11,205 bases of DNA from Euperipatoides rowelli (taxonomy: Eukaryota > Onychophora > Udeonychophora > Euonychophora > Peripatopsidae): NCBI GenBank assembly GCA_003024985.2, contig PXIH01S0015667.1; one strand, given 5' to 3'. Every line of letters starts with the position of its first letter. Within the stretch, counting starts at the first letter, position 1. Positions 1 to 7,855 of this stretch are shown piece after piece. The notes beneath the pieces are model-generated. The model ran no database searches. It was not told where the DNA came from and saw only the letters and a list, made by a program, of their open reading frames with translations. Both the position numbers and the translations under genes were made by a program.

Positions 1-13
1 GCATTTTACGGTA
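1..13 (+). mobile_element. Possible right tip of an element related to 6663-7341, cut by the window edge
   Basis: The first eleven bases, GCATTTTACGG, followed by TA, are the exact reverse complement of the outer end of the left terminus at 6661-6673. This is what the last bases of a right inverted repeat plus its TA target duplication would look like. Only 13 bases are visible, so chance or a different family with the same tip cannot be excluded. Confidence 0.4.
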
Positions 14-334
14 TATTTATTGGCGCTTTTTTTTTTCTTTGTTTTTGACACATAAATTCATATTCAAAATATTGTGTCCTATTGAATACCCCAAAAAAAA
101 AAAATTGTCAGATAAGTGATTTTAGCCCAAGTGAAATTGAGCATGCATTTTTAATAAATGAATCGGGAACAGACAGCAATAAATTTAGCTACACCTGAAC
201 CATGATGAAAATAATAATATAGTAAATTTAGATTCTCATTAGATTATTTTGTAAATGGAATACAAACAAAGATTTCCATTTACTACACAACCTGAAAATC
301 GTTTTTTTTTTTAAATCAATTATAAAGACATGTT
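14..334. other. AT-rich intronic sequence with one short hairpin
   Basis: No coding signal is visible. GTAAATGGAA at 251-260 is the perfect reverse complement of 274-283, forming a 10-bp stem with a 13-base loop. The remainder is A/T homopolymer-rich filler of the upstream MEK intron. Confidence 0.5.
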
Positions 335-777
335 TGTGATTATTTCCTACATTTCTTTGATAATAAAATGATGTAAATTATGATTTGCATCAACTTCTTT
401 CACTAAAAGTACTTTTATTTTGGTCTAGTAAATCCCCCCTCCCCCCCTACATACATTTTGGTATTGTGATTATTTCTTACATTTTTCCTTTGAAAACGGA
501 TGGGAATTATAATTTGAGTCAATTTTCACAAAAATTACTTTTATTGTTGATACAGTAACCCCATGCCCAGCCTTATCTCTCCCCCCTCCCCCCCCCACTT
601 ATTAAATTTTGGTATTGATAAAGATGATTCTTGTGATTATTTCATACATATATTTGATCAGAAATTGATAAAAATTATTTGAGTCGACTTATTTCACTAA
701 AAAATTACTTGTGCAGTAACTTTTATTGTTGATGCAGTCCCCTCTTGCTATATCTACCTCCCTCACACACTTATATC
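335..777 (+). repeat. Three diverged tandem repeat units
   Basis: Three units begin at about 335, 465 and 632 with TGTGATTATTTC, giving periods of about 130 and 167 bases. Each then carries, in the same order: an ATAC-like stretch, a TTTGATnA/TTTGAAAA block, AATTAT with TTTGAGTC or TTTGCATC, a CACTAAAA/CACAAAAA stretch, ACTTTTATTnTTG, and a C-rich run (CCCCCCTCCCCCCC in the first two, CCTCCCTCACACAC in the third). Units 2 and 3 also share TTTATTGTTGATnCAGT and are closer to each other. This is an old local segmental duplication or minisatellite. No coding capacity is seen. Confidence 0.75.
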
Positions 778-1759
778 AATAAGAAGTTGCATGCACTTTA
801 ATTATTTTGTAAACGATTTCAGTGATTAATCTTCAATATATAAAAAATAAAAATATTACTATCAAGCAATATTCTAAAAACAAAATTATAGGCTAACGGG
901 TGGGTGCAAACTTTCCTACCCTTATGCATGCCCCAAATTTTTTTTTTACAATTTTTTTATCCTCTGGATAAGTACTTTACTCTATCAATTTCTGAAATAA
1001 AATAATATGCTTTTTTTTTTTTTTTTAATTTCTTGGGTATTTTAATGAATCAATTAAGTGGTTAAAGCTACTTGGCAAACAAAAAAAAAGCAAAAGCAAA
1101 CATACAATAACATCTTAGTACTTATTGTAGGCAATTCATCTTATACCTATTGTAATATACATCTGATTTCATTTAAAATAAATTAATTTTAAACATACAG
1201 AATCTGAAGCTACTTTAGTAACTACTAATTATTACAAAATTACAATACATTTTCAGTAGCTGTCATCTCATAATAGTTCTACTAAACTTTATTTATTTTT
1301 TACCTTTATTCAAACAAATTGTTTAGGAGTGTCACACATAAATAAATCATTGGTCAATCAATAGTTGCCATTAGATATTTGAAAAAAAATAATTTGATTA
1401 CTGTGAAATAACATTTAAACAAAATATCAATACAATTATTTCTGTTAAATGTTTTAATGAAAAAAAAATAAAAAAATAACACATTTTAATTCAAGCTTTA
1501 TAAGTTATGTAAATTGTCAAATAGAATTTTCTGTTAACTATGGGATTTAAAAAAAATAGACTAAACAGATTTATGACTGCATAATTTGTTCAATGAAATC
1601 AATCCAAAATATTACAAATTTAGAAATATTCATTGAATACACTAGATTTATTGATTAAATTAGATATGTTTTATTAGTCTCGAAAGTTAAAAAGCAAACT
1701 GGGGGTACCCCCCCCCCCTACCTTTGCATTGTTTTAAGTTAGTCATCTTTAAAAGTTGT
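778..1759. other. AT-rich intronic sequence, no gene seen
   Basis: This stretch has many A/T homopolymers, including a 16-T run at 1011-1026. The only notable structure is the 12-bp palindrome GGGGGTACCCCC at 1701-1712, which runs into a longer C tract. No exon or element ends were recognised. Confidence 0.5.
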
Positions 1760-2446
1760 TAATTGGTGAGACATTCGGAGCTGAATATCGGGTGTTCTAA
1801 AAATAAACTCTAAAAATACATTTTAATATTAAAATTTGGCATTCAAAATATAGTATTTCAATACATTGCTTTGTAAAATATTAGTAAACAAACCACTGTT
1901 AAGTTCACGTTTTTTTATTTTGATCACGTTTTGTTATTGTTTGGATTTTGACCAATCAAATTACAATTATCAACATCATTATGGCGTGCATATTTAATTT
2001 GAAAAAAAATCATATTTAGAACTTACTTTTATCCAGTCACAGGGAATTATTATCGTATTTTCTTTGGATTTTGATATCATACACTTGTAAACAAAGGTCA
2101 AAGGTGTTTTACAAAAGAAACCGCAACAATGGCGAATGTGTATAACTAGAGATATTATGATCCAAAATTAGAGCCTTTTTAAATATATTTTGAACAGAAA
2201 TGATAAAAATAAAGAAAAATAGTACTAATAAATTCAATTTTACTAAACTTTTTTTAGGAATATATTAACAACACTTGGATTTTTGGAAACAGGAAAGATT
2301 AATTATGCTTAAATAGTAAAAAAAAAATCAAAATCAATAAATTGGTCATTTTTACTACTTTTTTATTTTCTTCGACCCATCTTCCCCTTAATGGCTGAAT
2401 ATCCGGTATTCGGCCAAACTGAACATTTGTTTCATCCCTAATTGGT
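1760..2446 (-). mobile_element. Degenerate non-autonomous hAT-like DNA transposon
   Basis: Read on the minus strand, the end at 2440 begins TAGGGATGAAAC. That resembles hAT termini, which commonly start C/TAGGGRTG. It is followed by a GGCCGAATACCGGATATTC block (+ strand 2397-2415). At the other end, 1780-1797 reads GCTGAATATCGGGTGTTC, matching 14 of 18 bases of that block in inverted orientation. TAATTGGT occurs at 1760-1767 and again at 2439-2446, an identical 8-bp direct repeat as expected for a hAT target duplication. The outermost part of the left end seems to have been lost. The interior, about 670 bp, is AT-rich and has no transposase frame. I infer a MITE-sized derivative; the superfamily is likely but not proven. 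Confidence 0.5.
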
Positions 2447-4141
2447 ACACATACATATATATTTATCCAAAAGGGCTCTTTGGAAATAATATATTTGAAT
2501 TTATGAGCATCACAATTCTATATTGATTAAATTTCAATTTAATTTTGTATTATAATTTTGAGTTTTGACCACTAGAGGTGCTGTGCACTAGGATTATTTT
2601 TTTCCAATTTTTACTTTGTCACTTTTTTTTTTGTAAAATGGTAATTACACCCTTTTTAATATGATTTATTCAAAATTAAAAAGTTATAACAATTTATATA
2701 CAGTAGGCTATATTTAACATAAATCAGAATATTAAGCAATAGACACAGTACATGGATTTAGAATTAGAGGAAACAATAAAAAATCTACAGTAAATACATA
2801 ATAAATACAATTGAATGTACAGTCCTTAATTAAATTAATTTTAATTAAACAGAGAACCAAAAAATATATACAGTATATTTTATAACAAAAATTTAATAAA
2901 AAATTCAAATATAATTCAAAAAGCATCAAAAAACACTTCTATTTTCAAAAATTTATATTTTGCCTATTAATGATATTATTATCCCAAATTTCTATAAGTG
3001 ATCTAGAATCAAGGCACAGTATATCATATTTCAAATTTTGTTAAGGTCCTATTTTGGGATAATAATTGAAATAAATCTAATGTTTCGAGTCTGTAAAACC
3101 AAATCCTGTTAATTGTTCAAGTTTAAATCTGGTATAAACAAAAAAACCTAACATAATATCTAAATGTTCATCATTATGACAAAAACAACATGTAGTATCA
3201 ATTATATTGAATCGGCTTGCCAAAAAAAAGTTTTGGTAATTAAGGCATTTGACTATTGGTAGAAAAAGGATACAAGTCCAGGTTTAGAATCGAAGTTAAC
3301 AAGGTTTTTTTTAAAAATAGTTCAATACAAACCAATGAATTGAAACATCAAAAGCAGTAAATAAAACGATGAGAGAAAATAGCAGTTTTATTATTAATGT
3401 ATTAAGTATAATAATTTCCTTGTAGTTGTAACATCTTAGTACGTTCAATTAAATCCAGATCATTCATAGTTTCTTTGTAATTTTTTAATAGGTTTCAATT
3501 TTTTTTTTTTTTGACAAAGATAGGGCATACCTGATGGGATGATATCTGGAATGAAATTTAGTTTTTCCAAAAAGTTGAGTCGACAAACATGAATTATAGG
3601 AAGTGGATCTCTTAATTAAATTTACTTTTCCACTTTTCCAATAAACATAGCAGCTGAGTCATTCGACGTTAGTATATCACTTTTAAGAATATGCTTAATA
3701 TTGAATATAACAGCAAAAAAAAAAGCTTAATTTGATTTAAATAATTGACGCTTTATATAATTTAATATTTTTCTTTCCTTTATTTAAACAATAATATTAT
3801 TACGGTAATATAGAAAACATGAATACTTAAAAAATCAGATTTGAAGGTAAAAATCAGTATTTCCAATCATCCAGTTCCTTTAAACTGCATTTGCTCTAAA
3901 AGCTTGTACAAATGAAAATTCTGGGTTGTAAAATTTTGTTGCTGATTTTTTTAACTATTAAAATTTCCTATATAATATTGAATCTTATAAAACTATAGTT
4001 TACCATAAATTGATTTTTCTTAAAATATGCTTTTTCTATAGAGCAGAAAGAGGGGTCGGGCTAACCACAGAAAATTATTCTGGTCACAGTTCGTGTTCAT
4101 TCACAAGAATTTGTTCAAAAAAATTTTACACACTTAAAAAA
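2447..4141. other. AT-rich intronic sequence upstream of the MEK exon
   Basis: No exon, RNA gene or transposon end was recognised. The stretch contains several ACAGTA motifs between 2697 and 2875, an AT-only near-palindrome at 2826-2848 and a CTCF-like heptad block at 2569-2583. The upstream MEK exon (kinase subdomains IX-X) was looked for by eye and not found. Confidence 0.5.
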
Positions 4142-4169
4142 ATGTTTTTTTTTTTTCTTTTCTTTTTAG
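4142..4169 (+). promoter_or_regulatory. Polypyrimidine tract and 3' splice acceptor of the MEK exon
   Basis: An almost uninterrupted T/C run (T tract, CTTT, TCTTTTT) ends in AG at 4168-4169, directly before the exon. It is an unusually strong acceptor, and it supports the exon call independently of the protein match. No branch point stands out. Confidence 0.85.
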
Positions 4170-4215
4170 TTTAAAAAAGAATCCAGCTGAAAGAGCAGAT
4201 TTAAAATCTCTAATG
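4170..4215 (+). CDS. MAP2K1/2: Internal exon of a MEK1/2 (MAP2K1/MAP2K2) orthologue
   Basis: The exon reads (x)LKKNPAERADLKSLM. Its first base completes a codon begun in the previous exon, probably Cys (TG+T), and it ends in phase 0 on ATG. KNPAERADLK followed by a Leu-Met end is the C-lobe (subdomain XI) signature of MEK1 and MEK2. The Arg in AERAD should be the conserved subdomain XI Arg that pairs with the Glu of the APE motif. From family knowledge, MEK is a cytoplasmic dual-specificity kinase that phosphorylates ERK on Thr and Tyr in the Ras-Raf-MEK-ERK pathway. MKK3/6, MKK4, MKK5 and MKK7 differ here, with Arg-Pro in place of Arg-Ala-Asp. The exon follows a T-rich tract ending in TTTTTAG and precedes the donor GTGAGC, so both splice sites fit. 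Neighbouring exons, for the rest of the kinase domain and the C-terminal tail, were not found in the window. A processed pseudogene is unlikely because both splice signals are present. The MEK1/MEK2 distinction may not apply outside vertebrates. Confidence 0.92.
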
Positions 4216-4221
4216 GTGAGC
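4216..4221 (+). promoter_or_regulatory. 5' splice donor after the MEK exon
   Basis: GTGAGC follows the ATG codon that closes the exon. It fits the metazoan donor consensus GTRAGT at five of six positions, and the preceding G also fits. It opens a downstream intron of at least about 7 kb, since no later exon was recognised before the window ends. Confidence 0.85.
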
Positions 4222-5400
4222 TTCATTTGTTATTAAATACTTTAGAATATATTTGTTACTATTAATTTCACTAGCGCTCAAATCTTTACTAAGATATGTA
4301 TTAGATATGTAAACAAGACTGACTCTGAACTAGTTAGCTTGCTCTTGCTGTGACATATAAGTTTCAAGTTGCATTTCATAAGAGATGGAATTACAAATTC
4401 ACAAGTCTCAAAGATCTGAAAAAGAAGTAAAAATAATTCAGTTTAGAAGCTATCTTTATCATTTATTATAAGTAGTTTATTATTGTATTTATTTAAGACA
4501 AAAAGAAAATATCTTTACAAAGTATAATACACAAATTAAATCTTTTTAGATTATAGATCATAGTAGTTTGTAGTTCAGTGTGGTCCAACACCATCTCCTC
4601 TTTTGGTAGATAGACTACTGTATCACATTGTGAGGAATGAATGGTCGTGATTAAATCCAAGCCAGATTGAAAAACATCAAACAGTGCAAATAAAAATATG
4701 AATTGTAGCAATATTTGTTCAAAAATTACAGTAAGTTATATTGGTTGAAGAATTTATGGAAATAAATTGGGCTAAAGGGATATATGAATGAGCAGAGTGG
4801 TAAAAAAAAAATCAAAATGACATCATCCACCAATGGCAAAATGAGTTGTTGTATATGTAAGCGAGCGTATGTTCGTTTTTTAGTAAATAATTACAGCTAG
4901 ATTCTGTCAGGTTCACTCCTTTCGTACACATGCATTCACAATTTAAAATTCGCAGTGGAAGTATTCTGAATTTTTTTTTTTTTTAAGGCTAATGGTTGAA
5001 AATTTTAATCACAATGTGGCAGACATCAAATTTGAATTAAACACCGCTGTTGTAGTTTGAATATTAAGCTAAACTACTGCAAATATCTGAGGGGACAACA
5101 GTTCAAAAAAATTTATTAGTACAATATACATATGAAAACGGCAAGGAAAGTTCACTGATTCCATAATTACCATTAAAATGGTCAAGGTTCTGTGGATTGT
5201 TTGTTCTATCATACTATTTAATGAACCTAAATCTCAACAGCTCATTCTCCAACTTGAGTCATTCATATGATCTACACATATTTTTGGATTTGAATAACAT
5301 ATTAAAACTACTGTATAATTAATAGTAGGCTAATGTACTTTGTTTTATACTTGTAGGAATGTTTATGGTGGAATAAAATTTTTGCAAAATTAGCAATTAT
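4222..5400. other. AT-rich intronic sequence downstream of the MEK exon
   Basis: This is the start of the downstream MEK intron. I see homopolymer tracts, for example a T run near 4971-4984, but no second exon, transposon ends or RNA gene. The next MEK exon, encoding a V-H-x-F/W-I-K like sequence, was not found. Confidence 0.5.
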
Positions 5401-5746
5401 GGGAGAGGGAGTAGGGTAATAAGATAAAATTTTTTAGTTATTTTTGTTTATAGGTCTAAAAATCTGTAAAAAAAATCTATAGGAAACCTCAACTTATCCT
5501 CTACAACCTGTAAAATTTGTAATAGGTATAAATGACCTTTTCATTGAAAAATTGTTGTTACAAAATTATCCTACCAAACACTTTATCAACCCAAAGTAGT
5601 GTTTTATCAAAATAGTTTTTTATCCTGGTTATGCCTATGCGTTTTTTTTTTTTTTTTTAATGTGGACTTTTTTGCTTGATTAAATGGGCTTTTAAATGGT
5701 ATTTTTGTTTTATTTTCTGCTATTAATATTATTCAGGAAAAGATCC

Positions 5747-5794
5747 TGTTTCTTATTAGCCCATTTTTCAAAAGCTGTGGGGTAATAAGAAACA
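5747..5794. repeat. Inverted pair of transposon-end motifs
   Basis: Positions 5747-5763 and 5778-5794 are 17-base arms that match at 16 of 17 positions when one is reverse-complemented. They are separated by 14 bases. The right arm is TGGGGTAATAAGAAACA. The pair looks like the right end of one element lying next to the left end of the next. Confidence 0.8.
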
Positions 5795-6256
5795 CAATTT
5801 TTTATTTTTTTTTATTAATTTTTACCTTCGTTTCAATTCAGACTGAAGTAAAAGTGTAAAAAAAATGCCAAGATGATGTTAAAAAAGTGTTTAGGCTTGT
5901 GTGTTGTAAATAAATGTTTCTTTTTTCCTACTAATTCACATTATCTTATGCAATCTGCTTAATGGTTGCAGAAATAAATGTAAACACTGTTCAAATTTTT
6001 CTAAGTTTTCCTCAATCAAATTATCTAAAACAAGTATTTCTAACAATTTTTTATGTTAAAAGACAAATATGTAATGGTCTTATTCTTTAGTTTGTAAGTA
6101 ATAAACAAGTGTCTAAAACTTAGTGTTTTACTTATTTGACCTGATATTCATTAGTCTGTAAATATAAAAAAGTGTATAGGTAAAACAATCTGAAAAAAAT
6201 TGGGGTTATAATATATACTTAGAAGATGATTCCTACTACACCATTCAATTTTTAAC

Positions 6257-6280
6257 AAGCAGCCATATGGAAATATCAGG
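6257..6280 (+). repeat. 24-bp exact direct repeat, copy 1
   Basis: These 24 bases begin AAGCAGCCATATGG and are identical to 7623-7646. The sequence before and after the two copies differs. Copy 1 opens the GC-richer segment 6257-6494. An exact 24-mer of mixed composition in an AT-rich intron is very unlikely by chance and ties the two places to one ancestral element. Confidence 0.85.
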
Positions 6281-6494
6281 GATGACATCATCACCTGCAC
6301 ATGGTGTGCCCTGCAGTGTTCAAAAGAGGCTTTGTCGCTGTGTGTGGGAGCACAGTCAAGTAAACTCCCATATGGATGAGTTGGAAGAACGAGTATAGGA
6401 GATCCAGATTGAAGAAATGTTGGGAGTGGTTGGAGATAAGCAGCGGAAGTGTGGAAGGACAATGGGTTTGAGGAAGATAGAAGCGCACAGCTAA
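6267..6494 (+). pseudogene. Possible disrupted coding remnant inside the mobile region
   Basis: From ATG at 6267 a frame runs 43 codons to TAG (6396-6398), then continues for 31 more sense codons to TAA at 6492-6494. The residues around the stop, HMDELEERV and EIQIEEML, look like an acidic amphipathic helix. Base composition here is clearly richer in GC and freer of homopolymers than the surroundings, as expected for decayed coding sequence. No domain is recognised, and the opposite strand is also open over much of the stretch, so the coding strand is uncertain. It lies between the inverted ends of the surrounding element and may be a transposon gene remnant. Confidence 0.25.
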
Positions 6495-6615
6495 GGATCT
6501 ATTAATCTGAATGCCTATTTGATGAAAGTGTATGCCACTGGAGTTTCTAATTGGTAGAGAATATGGTCGTATGGAGGTTGAGCTTGTTTACTGGTGAGGC
6601 TGTTTCTATTACTGA

Positions 6616-6639
6616 TTGATTAATTATCTGATTAATCAA
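6616..6639. repeat. Short inverted repeat
   Basis: TTGATTAAT at 6616-6624 is the perfect reverse complement of 6631-6639, with a six-base loop. It is AT-rich and may be a chance structure. It lies about 20 bases before the nested element at 6663. Confidence 0.4.
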
Positions 6640-6674
6640 GTGATGGGAACTTTATGTTAATACCGTAAAATGCC

Positions 6675-7331
6675 GAGCAAGGGCGCATGCGCTCTTATTC
6701 GTTTGGGGGGAAATGGGGGGGGGGGNGCTCTTGTTCGGCTCCATGCTAAGAAACCTTAGATTTACCACAATGCATTGCAAAATGGACATGGCGCTCTTGC
6801 TTGGATACACTTTGAATTCTTTAAAAATATTTTTTTTCAAAACGGCGCCCTTGCTTGGACATGCTTCCCAAAACTTTAGGAAAATGGCTGGTACACACTA
6901 AAACATGATGTCACACATCAATTAAAGGTTGTGCCAAGTAAGAGCGCCATGTAATTTAAAACTTTTATTTTTTAATTTACAGGCCTCTTTCGTTCTGCTT
7001 ATGAGGATTCAACGTTATTCATAGAGGCTACAATATATGAGATGATGTAAAACACATAAAAATGACGTCACAGCATAATAATGTCAGCTGGTGACATGAA
7101 ATTTTTTACATGGCGCTCTTGTATGGATACCCTGTCCTGAACCTTAAATGAGGTAAAAGGAAGCAAAAATCTAGGGGGGCGCTCTTGCTTGGATACCCCT
7201 TGGATTTCCTTCAGAGTGATAAAAAAGTCAAAATGCAGTGATGGCGCTCTTGTTCACCGATGGCGCTATATAACTATGTTTTGACAAGAAATAGGGGGGG
7301 GGGCCCTTGCTTGTGGGGCGCTCTTGGTCGG
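6675..7331 (+). repeat. Interspersed GGCGCTCTTGCTTGGATAC motif array
   Basis: Forward copies, complete or partial, lie at 6689-6700, 6727-6738, 6790-6807, 6844-6860, 7112-7130, 7178-7196, 7243-7260, 7262-7267 (core only), 7302-7313 and 7318-7331. Reverse copies lie at 6675-6686 and 6934-6950. Forward copies are spaced 63 and 54 bases apart in the left group and 66, 65 and 59 in the right group. The motif is the inner part of the terminal repeat. By analogy with subterminal repeats of other DNA transposons it could be a transposase binding site, but that is inference. Confidence 0.8.
6683..6692. promoter_or_regulatory. NRF1-like palindrome GCGCATGCGC
   Basis: The left terminal motif (reverse) and the next copy (forward) meet head to head and form a perfect 10-bp palindrome equal to the core of the NRF1 consensus YGCGCAYGCGCR. 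The two flanking bases do not fit that consensus. This is a sequence match only, and it may be a by-product of the transposon end. Confidence 0.3.
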
Positions 7332-7439
7332 CATTCTATGGTACTTACTTTATTATAAATTTTATTTGAAGTTAAGACTTTAGAATTTTAATTATTCATT
7401 TGTTGTGTTTGATTATTTATATTTTAATATATGTAATTT

Positions 7440-7622
7440 GCTTGTTGTGTTGTGCGGTCTTGCCCGTGTACACGGGTATTAGGGTGGGGTGTCTAGGCAA
7501 GCGCTGTCTGACATCGCAAGTAGCCCTAGTATCCAAAATGTTCGGTCCCATGGTTTGCCTATTGCCATTGCACTTTGGTATAGGTCAACCTACAAGCTGC
7601 TATAGTGCTACCGATTCCACTG
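7440..7622. other. GC-richer internal segment of the mobile region, origin unknown
   Basis: This stretch is much less AT-rich than its flanks and has few homopolymers. It includes the palindrome CCCGTGTACACGGG at 7464-7477. A + strand frame (7400-7711) is open through it but has a hydrophobic AT-derived start, no known domain, and runs through a transposon end motif, so I do not call it a gene. It may be decayed coding sequence of the host transposon or captured DNA. Confidence 0.35.
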
Positions 7623-7646
7623 AAGCAGCCATATGGAAATATCAGG
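7623..7646 (+). repeat. 24-bp exact direct repeat, copy 2
   Basis: Identical to 6257-6280. This copy sits directly inside an end motif (TGTTTCTTATTCCCC at 7649-7663), suggesting that the 24-mer is part of the subterminal sequence of the element. Confidence 0.85.
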
Positions 7647-7648
7647 TG

Positions 7649-7683
7649 TGTTTCTTATTCCCCAAGCGGGGTAATAGGAAACA
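7649..7683. repeat. Second inverted pair of transposon-end motifs
   Basis: Arms 7649-7663 (TGTTTCTTATTCCCC) and 7668-7683 (GGGGTAATAGGAAACA) are inverted copies with one mismatch and one gap around a four-base loop. They belong to the same family as 5747-5794 and the outer ends at 5409 and 7843. Confidence 0.75.
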
Positions 7684-7855
7684 AATTTATCTTCTTTTAA
7701 TTTTAAGGTAGCAATTTAATTATTTTTTTGTAAACAACCATAGATGAGATATACTGTATAAGGTGTAAAAAAAAACTAGGGCTCCAGGAAAATATAACTG
7801 CTGTGTGAATTTTTTATGTTTCTTATTACCCCACTATCCCCTATGTAATAATACA

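Larger units (their letters stand above)
6663..7341 (+). mobile_element. 679-bp non-autonomous DNA transposon with TA flanks and an internal motif array
   Basis: The ends 6663-6686 and 7318-7341 are 24-bp inverted repeats that match at 20 of 24 positions. They begin CCGTAAAATGCCGAG on the left. TA lies immediately outside each end (6661-6662 and 7342-7343), as for elements that duplicate a TA target, such as Tc1/mariner. No transposase is encoded: the open frames across it are short and interrupted. The interior carries about a dozen copies of GGCGCTCTTGCTTGGATAC or shortened versions, so the end motif is repeated through the whole element. There is one undetermined base (6726) after an 11-G run. 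The element sits inside the larger composite mobile region and so inserted after it. The four end mismatches suggest it is not recent. The superfamily call rests only on the TA flanks. Confidence 0.75.
5401..7843. mobile_element. Composite DNA-transposon region bounded by GGGGTAATAAGA ends
   Basis: The left boundary has GAGTAGGGTAATAAGA (5409-5424). The right boundary (7816-7843), read in reverse, has ATAGTGGGGTAATAAGAAAC. The core agrees at 13 of 14 bases, and both ends extend outward into a G-rich tip. Between them lie four more copies of the core, arranged as two inverted pairs (5747-5794 and 7649-7683). The six copies alternate forward, reverse, forward, reverse, forward, reverse. This fits either three abutting elements (about 360 bp, 1.9 kb and 180 bp) or one 2.4-kb element with subterminal inverted repeats. 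No transposase domain is recognisable, so the superfamily is left open. The target duplication is unclear; TAT on both sides is possible but weak. Confidence 0.6.

Noticed and set aside
2096-2108. CAAAGGTCAAAGG, resembling a nuclear receptor direct repeat
   Set aside because: The second half-site is imperfect, and it lies within the hAT-like remnant with no other support.
2569-2583. CCACTAGAGGTGCTG, similar to the CTCF core CCASYAGRKGGCRS
   Set aside because: It departs from the consensus in the GGCGC part. A single imperfect match in 11 kb is not enough to call a site.
4905-4945. GGTTCACTCC as a tRNA-like B box, and TACACATGCATTCACA as the next MEK exon
   Set aside because: No A box lies at a suitable distance. 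The exon idea lacks an AG acceptor, and its translation does not match the MEK C-terminal region.
6151-6462. 103-codon and 65-codon minus-strand open frames (6151-6488)
   Set aside because: They overlap each other and the + strand coding-like stretch, with no recognisable domain. At most they are alternative readings of the same decayed segment.
7400-7711. 103-codon + strand open frame
   Set aside because: It starts in AT-rich sequence beyond the nested element, runs through a transposon end palindrome and shows no recognisable domain. Chance or decayed transposon sequence is more likely than a gene.
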